Shown: positions 15,940 to 24,842 of the stretch, piece by piece
How the letters are laid out: each line of letters opens with the position of its first letter
How positions within the stretch are numbered: position 1 is the first letter of the stretch
Assembly (NCBI GenBank): GCA_022796875.1
Contig: JAAWJJ010000003.1
Coordinates: 1 to 64,000, forward strand
DNA from: Eubacterium sp.
GTDB lineage: Bacteria; Bacillota; Clostridia; Lachnospirales; Lachnospiraceae
Direction: 5' to 3'
DNA: 64,000 nt
Position numbers and translations under genes: made by a program
Notes under the pieces: generated by a model
What the model was told of the DNA's origin: nothing
Databases searched by the model: none
What the model saw: the letters and a program-made list of their open reading frames with translations, nothing else

Positions 15940-17775
15940 GTGGAAATAAATACGGTTGATGCATCGATGGTATCTAAAATGTTTCTGGCCGGTGCAAAAA
16001 ATCTGGACGACAAAAAAGAGTGGATCAATGAATTAAACGTTTTTCCGGTTCCGGACGGAGATACCGGGACAAATATGTCGATGACGATTATGTCGGCGGC
16101 AAAAGAAGTAGCGGCGATGGAATCGCCGGATATGGCGAATATTGCAAAAGTGATTTCTTCGGGAACTTTACGGGGTGCGCGCGGAAATTCCGGCGTTATC
16201 CTTTCCCAGCTGTTTCGCGGTTTTACAAAAGTAATCACGCATTACGACACGCTGGATGTCACAATTTTGTCCGAAGCGGCGACAAAAGCCGTGGAAACCG
16301 CATACAAAGCGGTTATGAAGCCGAAAGAGGGCACGATTCTGACCGTTGCCAGAGGAGCGGCGGACAAGGCGGCGGAGCTGGCGCTGGAAACCGATAATAT
16401 CGTGTATTTTATGGAGGAAGTCTTAAAAGAAGCCAAACTGGTTCTGGCAAAAACACCAGATATGCTTCCGGTATTAAAGCAGGCCGGCGTAGTAGATTCT
16501 GGCGGGCAGGGACTGGTGGAAGTACTAAACGGTGCCTATCGTGCATTAATCGGCAAGGAAGCGGATTTTGAAATCGAGTCGTCGGATGTAAATGTCCGTA
16601 TTGTAAAGACAACGGCCGAAACCGAGGCGGAAATCAAATTCGGATATTGTACGGAGTTCATTATTGTATTAAATCATCCGGCGACTTTGAAAACGGAAAA
16701 TGAATTAAAAGAATACCTGGAATCCATGGGAGATTCCATTGTCGTCGTTGCGGATGACGAGATCATAAAGATCCATGTCCACACGAACGATCCTGGACTT
16801 GTGCTCCAGAAAGCGCTGACGCTTGGTTCCTTAAGCAGGATAAAAATTGACAACATGCGGGAAGAACATCAGGAAAAACTGATCAAAGAGTCGGAAAAGC
16901 TGGCAAAAGAGCAGGCTGCGGAGCGCGAAAAGGAACGAATGGAACATTCCGAAAACAGTGAAAGCAAAAATAGCGGAAGCCAGCCAGGTTCCGAAAGACA
17001 ATTGTCAGTGCTGGAAACATCAGCCGGGGAAACGGACGAAAGCGCAGTAAAGCTGCAGGCAGCGCAGGAAACGGCATCTGAAAATAACGATGAAACGGCC
17101 ATATCCGGAGAACGGAAAAAATATGGCTTTATTTCCGTGTCCGTCGGTGACGGAATCAATGAAATATTAAGAGGCCTTGGAGTCGATTATATTATAGAGG
17201 GCGGCCAGACCATGAATCCAAGTACGGAGGATATCCTGCAGGCGATTGAGAAAGTCAACGCGCAGACGATTTTTATCCTGCCGAATAATTCCAATATTAT
17301 CCTGGCGGCAAATCAGGCGGTAAACCTGTGCGATGATAAAGAAATCATCGTGATTCCGACAAAAAATATTCCGCAGGGAATCGTTGCACTGATCAACTGT
17401 ATTCCGGAGCAGTCTGCAAAAGAAAACGCAGACCGCATGAAAGAGGAGATCCAGCTTGTAAAGACCGGTATGGTTACATACGCGGTCCGGGATACCACTA
17501 TTGACGGAAAAGAGATCAAAGAGAACGATTATATGGGAATCGGAGATTCCACGATTCTGTCGGTCGGACAGGATATGGAACAGACGACCCTTGATATGGT
17601 TGCCGAACTGGTAGACGAAGACGTGGCGTTACTCAGTATTTATTACGGGGAGGATATAGACAAAGCTTCTGCGGAAGCGTTTGCAGCGAAGTTGGAAGAA
17701 CTGTACCCGGAATGTGAAATTGAAGTAAACTACGGCGGGCAGCCGATCTATTACTATTTGATTTCGGTAGAATAA
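15940..17775 (+). CDS. DAK2-domain fatty acid kinase FakA-like (YloV)
   Basis: A 611-residue protein of the FakA/YloV family. FakA phosphorylates fatty acids bound to FakB partner proteins for use in phospholipid synthesis. The N-terminal DAK2 nucleotide-binding domain (about 1-205) carries the signature PVPDGDTGTNMSMT (31-44) and the segment RGARGNSGVILSQ. A middle domain and a C-terminal Fak domain follow (about 395-611). A Glu/Ser-rich low-complexity linker of roughly 75 residues (about 312-388) makes it longer than the usual near-550 residues. The start is GTG with AAGGAGGAG upstream. No fakB gene lies in the window. Confidence 0.88.
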   Translation: MEINTVDASMVSKMFLAGAKNLDDKKEWINELNVFPVPDGDTGTNMSMTIMSAAKEVAAMESPDMANIAKVISSGTLRGARGNSGVILSQLFRGFTKVITHYDTLDVTILSEAATKAVETAYKAVMKPKEGTILTVARGAADKAAELALETDNIVYFMEEVLKEAKLVLAKTPDMLPVLKQAGVVDSGGQGLVEVLNGAYRALIGKEADFEIESSDVNVRIVKTTAETEAEIKFGYCTEFIIVLNHPATLKTENELKEYLESMGDSIVVVADDEIIKIHVHTNDPGLVLQKALTLGSLSRIKIDNMREEHQEKLIKESEKLAKEQAAEREKERMEHSENSESKNSGSQPGSERQLSVLETSAGETDESAVKLQAAQETASENNDETAISGERKKYGFISVSVGDGINEILRGLGVDYIIEGGQTMNPSTEDILQAIEKVNAQTIFILPNNSNIILAANQAVNLCDDKEIIVIPTKNIPQGIVALINCIPEQSAKENADRMKEEIQLVKTGMVTYAVRDTTIDGKEIKENDYMGIGDSTILSVGQDMEQTTLDMVAELVDEDVALLSIYYGEDIDKASAEAFAAKLEELYPECEIEVNYGGQPIYYYLISVE

Positions 17776-17777
17776 TT

Positions 17778-19862
17778 ATGGAACTTCATTCTGAAATAAC
17801 ACAAATCAAGGGAATCGGGGAAAAAACGAATAAAGCGTTTCAGTCTATAGGAGTATATACAGTTTCTGATATACTCCTGTATTTTCCCCGGAAGTACGAA
17901 AAGTTTGAGCTTCCGATGCGCCTGCCGGATGTAATCGCCCGGATACAGTCCGAAGAAACGCAGGATTTTGCCGGCAACCCGGCGGTGTATGTGAAAATAC
18001 AGGGGAAGCAGATCTTTCAAAAAAACGGCAGGATATCGGTAACGATTTATAAACATCAGGAGAACGGAGTTACATTGGAGTGTGTCTGGTATCGTATGCC
18101 GTATGTACGGTCCATGCTGCACTCCGGCGAAGAATTTATTCTGCACGGAAAGATAGAAAAAAAGGGCGCCGGCTGGCAGATGAACCAGCCGGAAATTTAT
18201 ACGCTTGATAAATACGACCTGAAATCGGGAAACTATATGCCGGTGTATACATTGACAAAAGGACTGACGCAAAACCTGATGCAGAAAACCGTACGAACCT
18301 GCCTGGAAACGCTGTCGCCTTCCCGGGAATTTCTGCCGGAAGAAATACGCAGCAGGAACCAGTTGTCCGAATATAATTACGCAATCCGGCAAATCCATTT
18401 TCCGGATTCGCTGGAACATATTAAACTGGCGATGAACCGTCTGTCTTTTGACGAATTTTTCTTTTTTATCCTGTCAATGAAAATCAGCCATAAAGATCTG
18501 CAGGCGAAAAAGAACGGCTTTTTTATTAAGGATACCGGAACGGCAAAGGCAGTGCAGGAAAAACTTCCCTATCAATTGACGGGAGCACAGCAGGCGGCGC
18601 TTTCACAGATACTTTCCGACCTGCGGTCCGAAGTCGTTATGCAGCGTCTGGTCCAGGGCGATGTCGGTTCCGGAAAAACGATCGTTGCTTTTCTGACTAT
18701 GCTGGAAGTGGCGGCAAACGGTTATCAGTCCGCCCTTATGGCGCCGACGGAAGTGCTGGCCAGACAGCATTATCTGAATTTTCTGGACATGAAAGACACA
18801 TACGGGTTGGACTGGTTAAAGATTATCTATTTATCCGGTTCGATGAAAGCGCGGGAAAAGCGCAGCGCTTACGAAAAAATGCAGCTGTATGACAACGCCA
18901 TGGTGATCGGTACCCATGCGCTGATTCAGGCGCAGGCAGAATATTCCAATCTGGCGCTTGTGATTACCGACGAGCAGCATCGTTTCGGAGTTAATCAACG
19001 GGAAATGTTTGCCGGCAAAGGAGCGTTCCCGCATGTGCTGGTCATGAGCGCAACGCCGATTCCGCGGACTCTGGCTATTATTATGTATGGGGAACTGGAT
19101 ATTACGGTAATTGATGAAGTTCCGGCCAAAAGGCTGCCGGTCAAAAACTGCGTTATTGATGAAAGCTACCGCGATAAGGCTTATCAGTTTATCGAAAAAG
19201 AAATTTCTCTGGGGCATCAGTGTTACATTGTTTGTCCTCTGGTAGACAAGTCAGAAAATATGGAAGTGGAAGACGTTACCGGATATACGGAAAAACTGGC
19301 TCAGTATTTCGAGGGAAGAGCCGTCGCCGAATCTTTGCATGGGAAAATGAAACCGGCGTTAAAAAACGATATTATGGAACGTTTTTCCAGAAACGAAATC
19401 CAGATTCTCGTATCCACAACCGTAATAGAAGTAGGCGTAAACGTTCCGAACGCAACGGTAATGATGGTAGAAAATGCGGAACGGTTCGGCCTGGCGCAGC
19501 TCCATCAGCTTCGCGGGCGTGTCGGACGTGGGGAGGCGCAGTCGTACTGCATTTTAATGAACGGTTCCAAACAGAAAGAAGCCAAAGCCAGGCTGGAAAT
19601 ATTAAATAAAACGAACGACGGTTTCCGGATTGCGGAAGAAGATTTGAATCTGCGTGGGCCAGGGGATTTTTTCGGAATCCGGCAAAGCGGTGATTTTCAG
19701 TTTAAAATCGCGGATATTTACCGGGATGCGGCGATTTTAAAAAAAGCTTCTGCGGAAGCGGCGTTACTTTTGCAGGAAGACGCCGAACTGACAGCTCCGG
19801 AACATCAGCCGCTGAAACAAAAACTGGAAGAGCTTCCATTGGAAAAAAGCAGGATACTGTAG
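17778..19862 (+). CDS. recG: ATP-dependent DNA helicase RecG
   Basis: A 694-residue RecG branch-migration helicase that reverses stalled forks and processes Holliday junctions. An N-terminal OB-fold wedge (about 1-230) is followed by the helicase core with Walker A GDVGSGKT (about 294-301), the DEQH box (TDEQHRFG, about 396-403), SATPIPRT, and the motif VI region HQLRGRVGRG. The C-terminal TRG segment (LRGPGDFFGIRQSG) is present. It starts 2 bp after the FakA-like gene and has only a weak ribosome binding site, so translation is probably coupled. Its 3' end forms part of the terminator. Confidence 0.96.
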   Translation: MELHSEITQIKGIGEKTNKAFQSIGVYTVSDILLYFPRKYEKFELPMRLPDVIARIQSEETQDFAGNPAVYVKIQGKQIFQKNGRISVTIYKHQENGVTLECVWYRMPYVRSMLHSGEEFILHGKIEKKGAGWQMNQPEIYTLDKYDLKSGNYMPVYTLTKGLTQNLMQKTVRTCLETLSPSREFLPEEIRSRNQLSEYNYAIRQIHFPDSLEHIKLAMNRLSFDEFFFFILSMKISHKDLQAKKNGFFIKDTGTAKAVQEKLPYQLTGAQQAALSQILSDLRSEVVMQRLVQGDVGSGKTIVAFLTMLEVAANGYQSALMAPTEVLARQHYLNFLDMKDTYGLDWLKIIYLSGSMKAREKRSAYEKMQLYDNAMVIGTHALIQAQAEYSNLALVITDEQHRFGVNQREMFAGKGAFPHVLVMSATPIPRTLAIIMYGELDITVIDEVPAKRLPVKNCVIDESYRDKAYQFIEKEISLGHQCYIVCPLVDKSENMEVEDVTGYTEKLAQYFEGRAVAESLHGKMKPALKNDIMERFSRNEIQILVSTTVIEVGVNVPNATVMMVENAERFGLAQLHQLRGRVGRGEAQSYCILMNGSKQKEAKARLEILNKTNDGFRIAEEDLNLRGPGDFFGIRQSGDFQFKIADIYRDAAILKKASAEAALLLQEDAELTAPEHQPLKQKLEELPLEKSRIL

Positions 19863-19886
19863 CATACAGCACCCTGCTTTTTGATT
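19844..19886 (+). terminator. recG terminator overlapping the coding end
   Basis: AAAAAGCAGG (19844-19853) pairs perfectly with CCTGCTTTTT (19873-19882). The recG stop codon (19860-19862) is in the loop. Confidence 0.8.
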
Positions 19887-19964
19887 CATGATAATAGAAT
19901 TTCCGCAAAGCGTAGATTCTGTTATCATTCGGAAATTTCACAAAAGATGATCTTTTGTCCGGCG

Positions 19965-20171
19965 TTACTTACCGGCCATCTGCCGTTCCTGCGCCTCGAT
20001 CATTTTTTTGACCATATAACCACCTACAGAACCATTCTGACGGGAAGTTAAATCGCCGTTGTAACCATCGCTTAATGGTACTCCAAGTTCATTCGCCACT
20101 TCATATTTGAATTTGTTCAATGCACTTTTTGCTTCCGGTACAGCATTTTTTCCTGATGTTCTTCCTGACAT
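19965..20171 (-). CDS. Alpha/beta-type small acid-soluble spore protein
   Basis: A 68-residue SASP that coats spore DNA and protects it from UV and heat. Both family signatures are clear: KFKYEVANELGVPL (about 21-34), which contains the GPR protease recognition region (E-hydrophobic-A), and GYNGDLTSRQNGSVGGYMVKKM (about 36-57, written here as one block of the signature region). GGAGG precedes the start. It is expected to be transcribed by forespore SigG; a weak F/G-like element lies about 150 bp upstream, further than usual. Confidence 0.95.
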   Translation of the reverse strand: MSGRTSGKNAVPEAKSALNKFKYEVANELGVPLSDGYNGDLTSRQNGSVGGYMVKKMIEAQERQMAGK

Positions 20172-20305
20172 ATTGTTTTCCTCCTTTGGTAGTTGTGGAA
20201 ATCTTCATTTCCGTTTTGTTCATTTGAAAAATCGTCCTTTCCGCTTTTACAAATGTGAAAATTATTTTTTCTTTTTTGTTTTTTCGGAAATTCGATTTTC
20301 CTCTT

Positions 20306-20340
20306 ATAGTATTTGCCGTGAAGAAAAAAATACACTGAAA
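20306..20340 (-). promoter_or_regulatory. Weak candidate SigF/G-type promoter for the SASP gene
   Basis: On the minus strand a TGTATT-like element and AATACTA (consensus CATACTA) are separated by about 16 bp. The distance to the SASP start is about 140 bp, which is long for a SASP gene, so this is uncertain. Confidence 0.3.
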
Positions 20341-20356
20341 AAAACTGGAAAAAAAA

Positions 20357-22099
20357 TCACTCTTCAACAAGTGTCAAGCCGCTGATATCCGGCGCGATGC
20401 TTAACGAATAATTAGTATAGTAAATCACGAATCCCGGTTTGGCTCCATTTGGTTTTTTTACGTTTTTTTTCTGCAAATAATCAATCTCTACTTTTTCGTT
20501 GCCTTTTCCCCTGGAATAATAGGCGGCCAGACGTCCCGCTTCTTCATAAGCCCGGTCGGGCAGTTCTTCGCCGTTTGTTTTCACAACGACGTGGGAACCG
20601 GGCATGCCTTTGGCATGGAACCACCAGTCGTTTCCGGAAGCAAATTTAAACGTCAGTTCATCATTCTGAAAATTGTTTTTTCCGACGTACATATGAAATC
20701 CGTCGCTGGAAATATAATGGAGCGGCTTACTTTTGGAAGATACTTTTTTCTGATTCTGTTTCCGGCGGATATATCCGGATGAAATCAGTTCTTCTTTAAT
20801 CATGGAAAGATCGTCTTCGGTGACGGCAATATCAAAAGCCGTCGTAATCGAATCCAGATGGTCGATTTCCGCTTTGGTTTCCTTAATCAGCCCGCTTAAC
20901 GCTTCAAACGTTCGTTTTAGTTTGCCGTATTTATCAAAATATTTTTTGGCGTTGTCCGCAGCGGAAAGAGTAGGATCCAGCGGAACAGTGACGGTTTCCC
21001 CGGTATAAAAGTTTTCTGCCTCAAGCTGCTTTGCCCCGGGCTCCAACTGATAACCGTACGTATGCAGCAATTCTCCGTAAATTTTGAATTTATCCCTCTT
21101 TTGCGTATCTTTTAACTGCTTCAGCTGCAGGTCATATTTTTTGCAGTTGCGTTCTAAAGCAGTAGATACGATTCGCCTTAAATCCACGGATTTCTGGCGG
21201 ATTCTCGTATAAATATCTTTATCCGCGTAGTAAGTTTCCAGTATTTTGGAAATGGAACCGGCCGTTTCCGTCCGGCAATCCCCGTACATCGTAAGAACCA
21301 GACTGGAAAATTCCAGCGGCTGTTTTCCCTGATATACGATCTGCGGGGAGAAGCGTTCCGCTCTGATATCTTCTGCCATCAGTTCAAATTGCCGGAACAG
21401 ATGGTATCCGGTATCTTCCGAAAGAGAGGCGGACGGTGCGTCCGCGTCAATATTTGCACGGTAACACAGTTCGTTTGCGAGTAACGGACTGATACCGGTG
21501 TAGGCGGTATAGATCGCTTTTCCCGTCTTTGTCGGCTTTTGGAGCACATGTTCCAGAAATTCTTCTCTGTTTGTGGAAAGAGCCGACAGTTTATGCTGTG
21601 TTTCCGGCAGAAAATAGTCCCGTCCCGGCAGGACTTCGCGCAAAGAGCTCATCTGTGCGGAAACATGTTTGATACTGTCTAAAATCATTCCGTTTTCGTT
21701 TACAAATATAATATTGCTGTGTTTGCCCATTAATTCCACAATCAGTGTTTTTTTGCACGGATCTCCAAGTTCGTTTAAGTGCTCAATTTCAAAATGGATG
21801 ATCCGTTCCAAATCCGGCTGAGTAATATCCGTGATCCGTCCGCCGGAAATATGTTTCCTTAAGAGCATACAGAAATTAGGAGCCGTCATCGGGCTCGGCT
21901 TGTTTTTTTCCGTAAAATAGATCAGAGGAAGGGAAGCGCTGGCGGAAATATACAGACGTTTCTGTCCCTCGGTCCGGCTTTTGAACGTAAACAGAAGCGC
22001 GTCCTTTTCCGGCTGCGCAATTTTACTGATCCGCGCCTGAAGCAGGCTGTCCCGTAATTCTTTTACTATATTGTGTATCACAACGCCGTCTAACGCCAT
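20357..22099 (-). CDS. rqcH: NFACT family ribosome quality control protein RqcH
   Basis: A 580-residue RqcH/Rqc2 homologue (often annotated as fibronectin-binding protein A). RqcH binds obstructed 50S subunits and recruits tRNA-Ala to add C-terminal alanine tails to stalled peptides. Order: NFACT-N domain (1 to about 230, beginning with MALDGVVI), helix-hairpin-helix, long coiled coil (about 290-420), and NFACT-R domain (about 455-560, PGSHVVVK). The residue pair equal to Asp97-Arg98 of the Bacillus protein reads Glu-Arg here (PDLERII). AAAGGAG lies before the ATG. It is divergent from yicC. Confidence 0.9.
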   Translation of the reverse strand: MALDGVVIHNIVKELRDSLLQARISKIAQPEKDALLFTFKSRTEGQKRLYISASASLPLIYFTEKNKPSPMTAPNFCMLLRKHISGGRITDITQPDLERIIHFEIEHLNELGDPCKKTLIVELMGKHSNIIFVNENGMILDSIKHVSAQMSSLREVLPGRDYFLPETQHKLSALSTNREEFLEHVLQKPTKTGKAIYTAYTGISPLLANELCYRANIDADAPSASLSEDTGYHLFRQFELMAEDIRAERFSPQIVYQGKQPLEFSSLVLTMYGDCRTETAGSISKILETYYADKDIYTRIRQKSVDLRRIVSTALERNCKKYDLQLKQLKDTQKRDKFKIYGELLHTYGYQLEPGAKQLEAENFYTGETVTVPLDPTLSAADNAKKYFDKYGKLKRTFEALSGLIKETKAEIDHLDSITTAFDIAVTEDDLSMIKEELISSGYIRRKQNQKKVSSKSKPLHYISSDGFHMYVGKNNFQNDELTFKFASGNDWWFHAKGMPGSHVVVKTNGEELPDRAYEEAGRLAAYYSRGKGNEKVEIDYLQKKNVKKPNGAKPGFVIYYTNYSLSIAPDISGLTLVEE

Positions 22100-22470
22100 G
22101 TTTTTGGTTCTCCTTTCCCTGTCCGCCAGATTTTTTTCGGATCCCGCCGGCCTTTTTCCGTGTCGCTTCGGCTTTTTCCGGGGTGTTCCGGTTAGTTATG
22201 GCGGAACCGTTCAGTCTGGTTTTTATTGTATCCGTTTTTGCAGTAATTTGCAATATATAAGAAGCTGGCAACATCAAAGAACCTGATTTCATATGTACTC
22301 TGTCAGGCTCGTACAAAATATAACCATTGCCTGTTTCATCAAATGGATTTTCTTCCGCAAGGACAATTAGGAAAGACAGCATGTTTTGCGTCGTCTGCCG
22401 TCCGAAGTTATGCGGCAAATATTCTGATAATATTTTTTACATCATCATACTAAAAAACGCCGAAATCAAA
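22100..22470. other. Spacer between rqcH and yicC with an unassigned minus-strand frame
   Basis: A minus-strand frame runs from about 22418 into the start of rqcH. Its first half looks protein-like (an ENPFDETGNGYILYEPD stretch), but its second half is Lys/Arg/Gly low complexity and it overlaps rqcH by 77 bp in another frame. I do not recognise it and cannot call it a gene. The AT-rich 22-mer at 22426-22447 also occurs at 134-155. Confidence 0.35.
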
Positions 22471-22499
22471 TTGACGAATCCTCGAAATATGATTATAAT
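22471..22499 (+). promoter_or_regulatory. Strong housekeeping promoter for yicC-remA-gmk-rpoZ
   Basis: TTGACG (22471-22476) and TATAAT (22494-22499) with an exact 17-bp spacer, about 80 bp before yicC. Confidence 0.85.
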
Positions 22500-22580
22500 A
22501 AATGAATGACTTGTAGAATTTTTGTCATTTAAATGTAACCCATACAGAAAAAGGAAAATAAAAAGGATGAAGAAACATTT

Positions 22581-23459
22581 ATGATTAATAGCATGACAGG
22601 TTTTGGACATGGGGAATACGCAGATGACCGTTGTAAAATAGTAGTAGAGATCAAAGCGGTCAATCACCGCTATCTGGATATCAGTATGAAAATGCCGAAA
22701 AAACTGAACTGCATGGAAAATTTAATCCGTAACTTGTTAAAAAGCGGTATCCGGCGCGGAAAAGCGGATGTATTTATCTCTTACGAAGATCTTACGGAAA
22801 AGACGGCCCATGTACGTTATCATAAAGAAATTGCCGCCGCTTATCTGGAACATTTGAAACAGATGGCGGATGATTTTTCCATAGAAAATGATATCCGGGC
22901 CAGTCAACTGTCAAAATTTCCCGAAGTGTTTACGTTGGAAGAACAGCCTCTGGATGAAGAGGGACTCTGGCCGGCTTTGGAAACAGCCTGCCGGCAGGCT
23001 TTGGCACAGTTTTCCGAGGCACGCAATACGGAAGGAGAACACTTAAAAGAAGATCTGCTTGAAAAATGCAGCAAAATGCTTTCCTATGTTGATTACATAG
23101 AAGAACGGTCACCGCAGATACTGGCAAAATACCGGGAACGTCTGGAAGGAAAAGTGAAAGAACTTCTGGCTGATACGCAGATGGATGAAAGCCGCCTTGC
23201 GATGGAAGTCACGATATTTGCAGACAAGATCTGTGTGGATGAAGAAACCGTCCGGTTGCGGAGCCATATAAATTCTACAGCCTCTACGTTGAAAGAGGGC
23301 GGCGCTGTCGGAAGAAAACTGGATTTTATTGCGCAGGAGATGAACCGGGAAGCCAATACGATTCTTTCTAAAGCGAATGATCTGGAAACGTCGCAGGTTG
23401 CGATTTCCTTAAAAACAGATATTGAAAAAGTAAGGGAACAGATTCAGAATATTGAATAG
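22581..23459 (+). CDS. yicC: YicC family endoribonuclease
   Basis: A 292-residue YicC/YloC-type protein; family members have been shown to act as endoribonucleases. The N-terminal MINSMTGFGHGE start is diagnostic and the C-terminal DUF1732 part has the expected GGAVGRKLDFIAQEMNREANT run (about 238-258) and TILSKANDLE. A good promoter precedes it, and it leads the conserved yicC-remA-gmk-rpoZ block. Length is normal. Confidence 0.93.
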   Translation: MINSMTGFGHGEYADDRCKIVVEIKAVNHRYLDISMKMPKKLNCMENLIRNLLKSGIRRGKADVFISYEDLTEKTAHVRYHKEIAAAYLEHLKQMADDFSIENDIRASQLSKFPEVFTLEEQPLDEEGLWPALETACRQALAQFSEARNTEGEHLKEDLLEKCSKMLSYVDYIEERSPQILAKYRERLEGKVKELLADTQMDESRLAMEVTIFADKICVDEETVRLRSHINSTASTLKEGGAVGRKLDFIAQEMNREANTILSKANDLETSQVAISLKTDIEKVREQIQNIE

Positions 23460-23469
23460 GTGGTTATAT

Positions 23470-23712
23470 ATGTTTTTAAATATTGGATTTGGGAATATTG
23501 TAAATACGGAGAAAATCCTGGCAATTATCAATCCTGACTCTGCACCGGCCAAACGGATGGTTCAGAGCGCAAAAGACGAAGAACGTCTGATTGACGCCAC
23601 TCAGGGAAGAAAAACGAAAGCAGTGCTGATTCTAGACGGCAGCCGGATTGTATTATCTGCATTACAGCCGGATACATTATCCGGAAGATATAAAGAAAAG
23701 GAAGTATCATAA
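23470..23712 (+). CDS. remA: Extracellular matrix regulator RemA (DUF370)
   Basis: An 80-residue RemA-type protein. In Bacillus RemA binds DNA as an oligomeric arc and activates biofilm matrix and osmoprotection genes. The N-terminal FLNIGFGNIVN (2-12) and the VLILDGSRIVLSALQPDTL region (55-73) are typical. The ATG at 23470 gives the usual N-terminus and follows AGGTGG; the frame is open upstream to 23452. It abuts gmk with no gap. Confidence 0.92.
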   Translation: MFLNIGFGNIVNTEKILAIINPDSAPAKRMVQSAKDEERLIDATQGRKTKAVLILDGSRIVLSALQPDTLSGRYKEKEVS

Positions 23713-24363
23713 ATGCTGACACAAAAAAAGAAAAAAGGTGTACTCACGATCATTTCCGGTTTTTCCGGAGCAGGAAAAGGAACTTTGGTAAAGGCTCTTC
23801 TGAAAAAATATCCGGACGTTTACAGTTTATCCATCTCGGCCACTACACGCGAACCGCGGGCCGGGGAACAGGACGGAAAAGAGTATTTTTTTAAAACAAA
23901 AGAACAGTTTACGCAGATGATTTCGAACAGGGAACTGATCGAATATGCCTGTTATGTCGACAATTATTATGGCACGCCGAAAGAGTTTGTAAAAAGCAAA
24001 CTGGACTCCGGGAAAGATGTTATACTGGAGATCGAAGTGCAGGGAGCGCTGAAAGTAAAAGCGGAGTATCCGGATACGCTGCTTTTATTTGTTGCGACAC
24101 CCGACGTAGATACTTTGCTGGAACGTCTGCGCGGCCGTGGTTCCGAAACCGAAGAAAGTATTCAAAAGCGTGTCCGGACGGCTTACAGGGAAGCGAACTA
24201 TATTCCGGAATATGATTTTCTGGTTATCAATGACGAGATTGACGAATGTGTGGAAAATATTCATCAGATCATAACGAGGTATCATTGTAAACCGCATCTG
24301 TTAAAAGAATTTATTTATGATTTTAAGCAGCAATTAAATGAACAGCTGAAAGGAGAAATATAA
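23713..24363 (+). CDS. gmk: Guanylate kinase
   Basis: A 216-residue guanylate kinase converting GMP to GDP with ATP. The P-loop GFSGAGKGTL is at residues 16-25 and the GMP-binding segment includes SATTREPRAGEQDGKEYFF (about 42-60). The C-terminal helix is slightly longer than usual. It is translated directly after remA and before rpoZ, with an AAGGAGAAAT ribosome binding site for rpoZ in its last codons. Confidence 0.96.
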   Translation: MLTQKKKKGVLTIISGFSGAGKGTLVKALLKKYPDVYSLSISATTREPRAGEQDGKEYFFKTKEQFTQMISNRELIEYACYVDNYYGTPKEFVKSKLDSGKDVILEIEVQGALKVKAEYPDTLLLFVATPDVDTLLERLRGRGSETEESIQKRVRTAYREANYIPEYDFLVINDEIDECVENIHQIITRYHCKPHLLKEFIYDFKQQLNEQLKGEI

Positions 24364-24753
24364 ATGATCCATCCATCTTATTCTGATTTAATGAAAGTAG
24401 TAAACAGCGGCACTGAATTTGGAGAAGAGCCGGTGGTAAACAGCCGCTATTCTATTGTAATCGCTACTGCAAAACGGGCAAGGCAGATCATTGCCGGCGA
24501 CGAACCGATGGTCGAACGGGCAAACGGGAAAAAACCGTTATCCATTGCCGTAGAAGAGTTAAATGAAGGAAAAGTAAAGATTCTTGCGGAAGATGCTACG
24601 GAAGAAACAGAAGAAATGCTGAATGAATTTTGGGATACAGAAGAAGAAACCGACGGCCTGTCAGAGAGTACAGATGAAGAAACGGATCTGTTTCCGACAG
24701 AGGAAGCTTATGAAAAAAAAGAAGTTTATGAAACAGAGGAAGCTTATGAATAA
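24364..24753 (+). CDS. rpoZ: DNA-directed RNA polymerase omega subunit
   Basis: A 129-residue omega subunit, which helps assemble RNA polymerase. The core (1 to about 78) contains the typical YSIVIATAKRARQI segment (30-43) and SIAVEELNEGKVKI. The C-terminal 50 residues are an acidic tail, ending in three six-residue repeats (TEEAYE, KKEVYE, TEEAYE) encoded by 18-bp tandem units at 24697-24750. The tail makes the protein longer than the usual 70-90 residues. Confidence 0.93.
   Translation: MIHPSYSDLMKVVNSGTEFGEEPVVNSRYSIVIATAKRARQIIAGDEPMVERANGKKPLSIAVEELNEGKVKILAEDATEETEEMLNEFWDTEEETDGLSESTDEETDLFPTEEAYEKKEVYETEEAYE
24697..24750 (+). repeat. 18-bp tandem repeat at the 3' end of rpoZ
   Basis: Three in-frame 18-bp units (24697-24714, 24715-24732, 24733-24750). 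The first and third are identical; the middle is diverged. They encode a repeated six-residue acidic motif just before the stop. Confidence 0.85.
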
Positions 24754-24842
24754 GCAAAAGGCTGCTGCCCGTTTTGAAATGGCGGCAGCCTTTGAAAATA
24801 CCGGCACATATCATTTTTATAACTGCAATAACAAGGAGTCTT

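Noticed and set aside
22023-22418. 131-codon minus-strand ORF before rqcH
   Set aside because: It overlaps the rqcH start in another frame, has no ribosome binding site, ends in low-complexity Lys/Arg/Gly sequence and matches no family I know.
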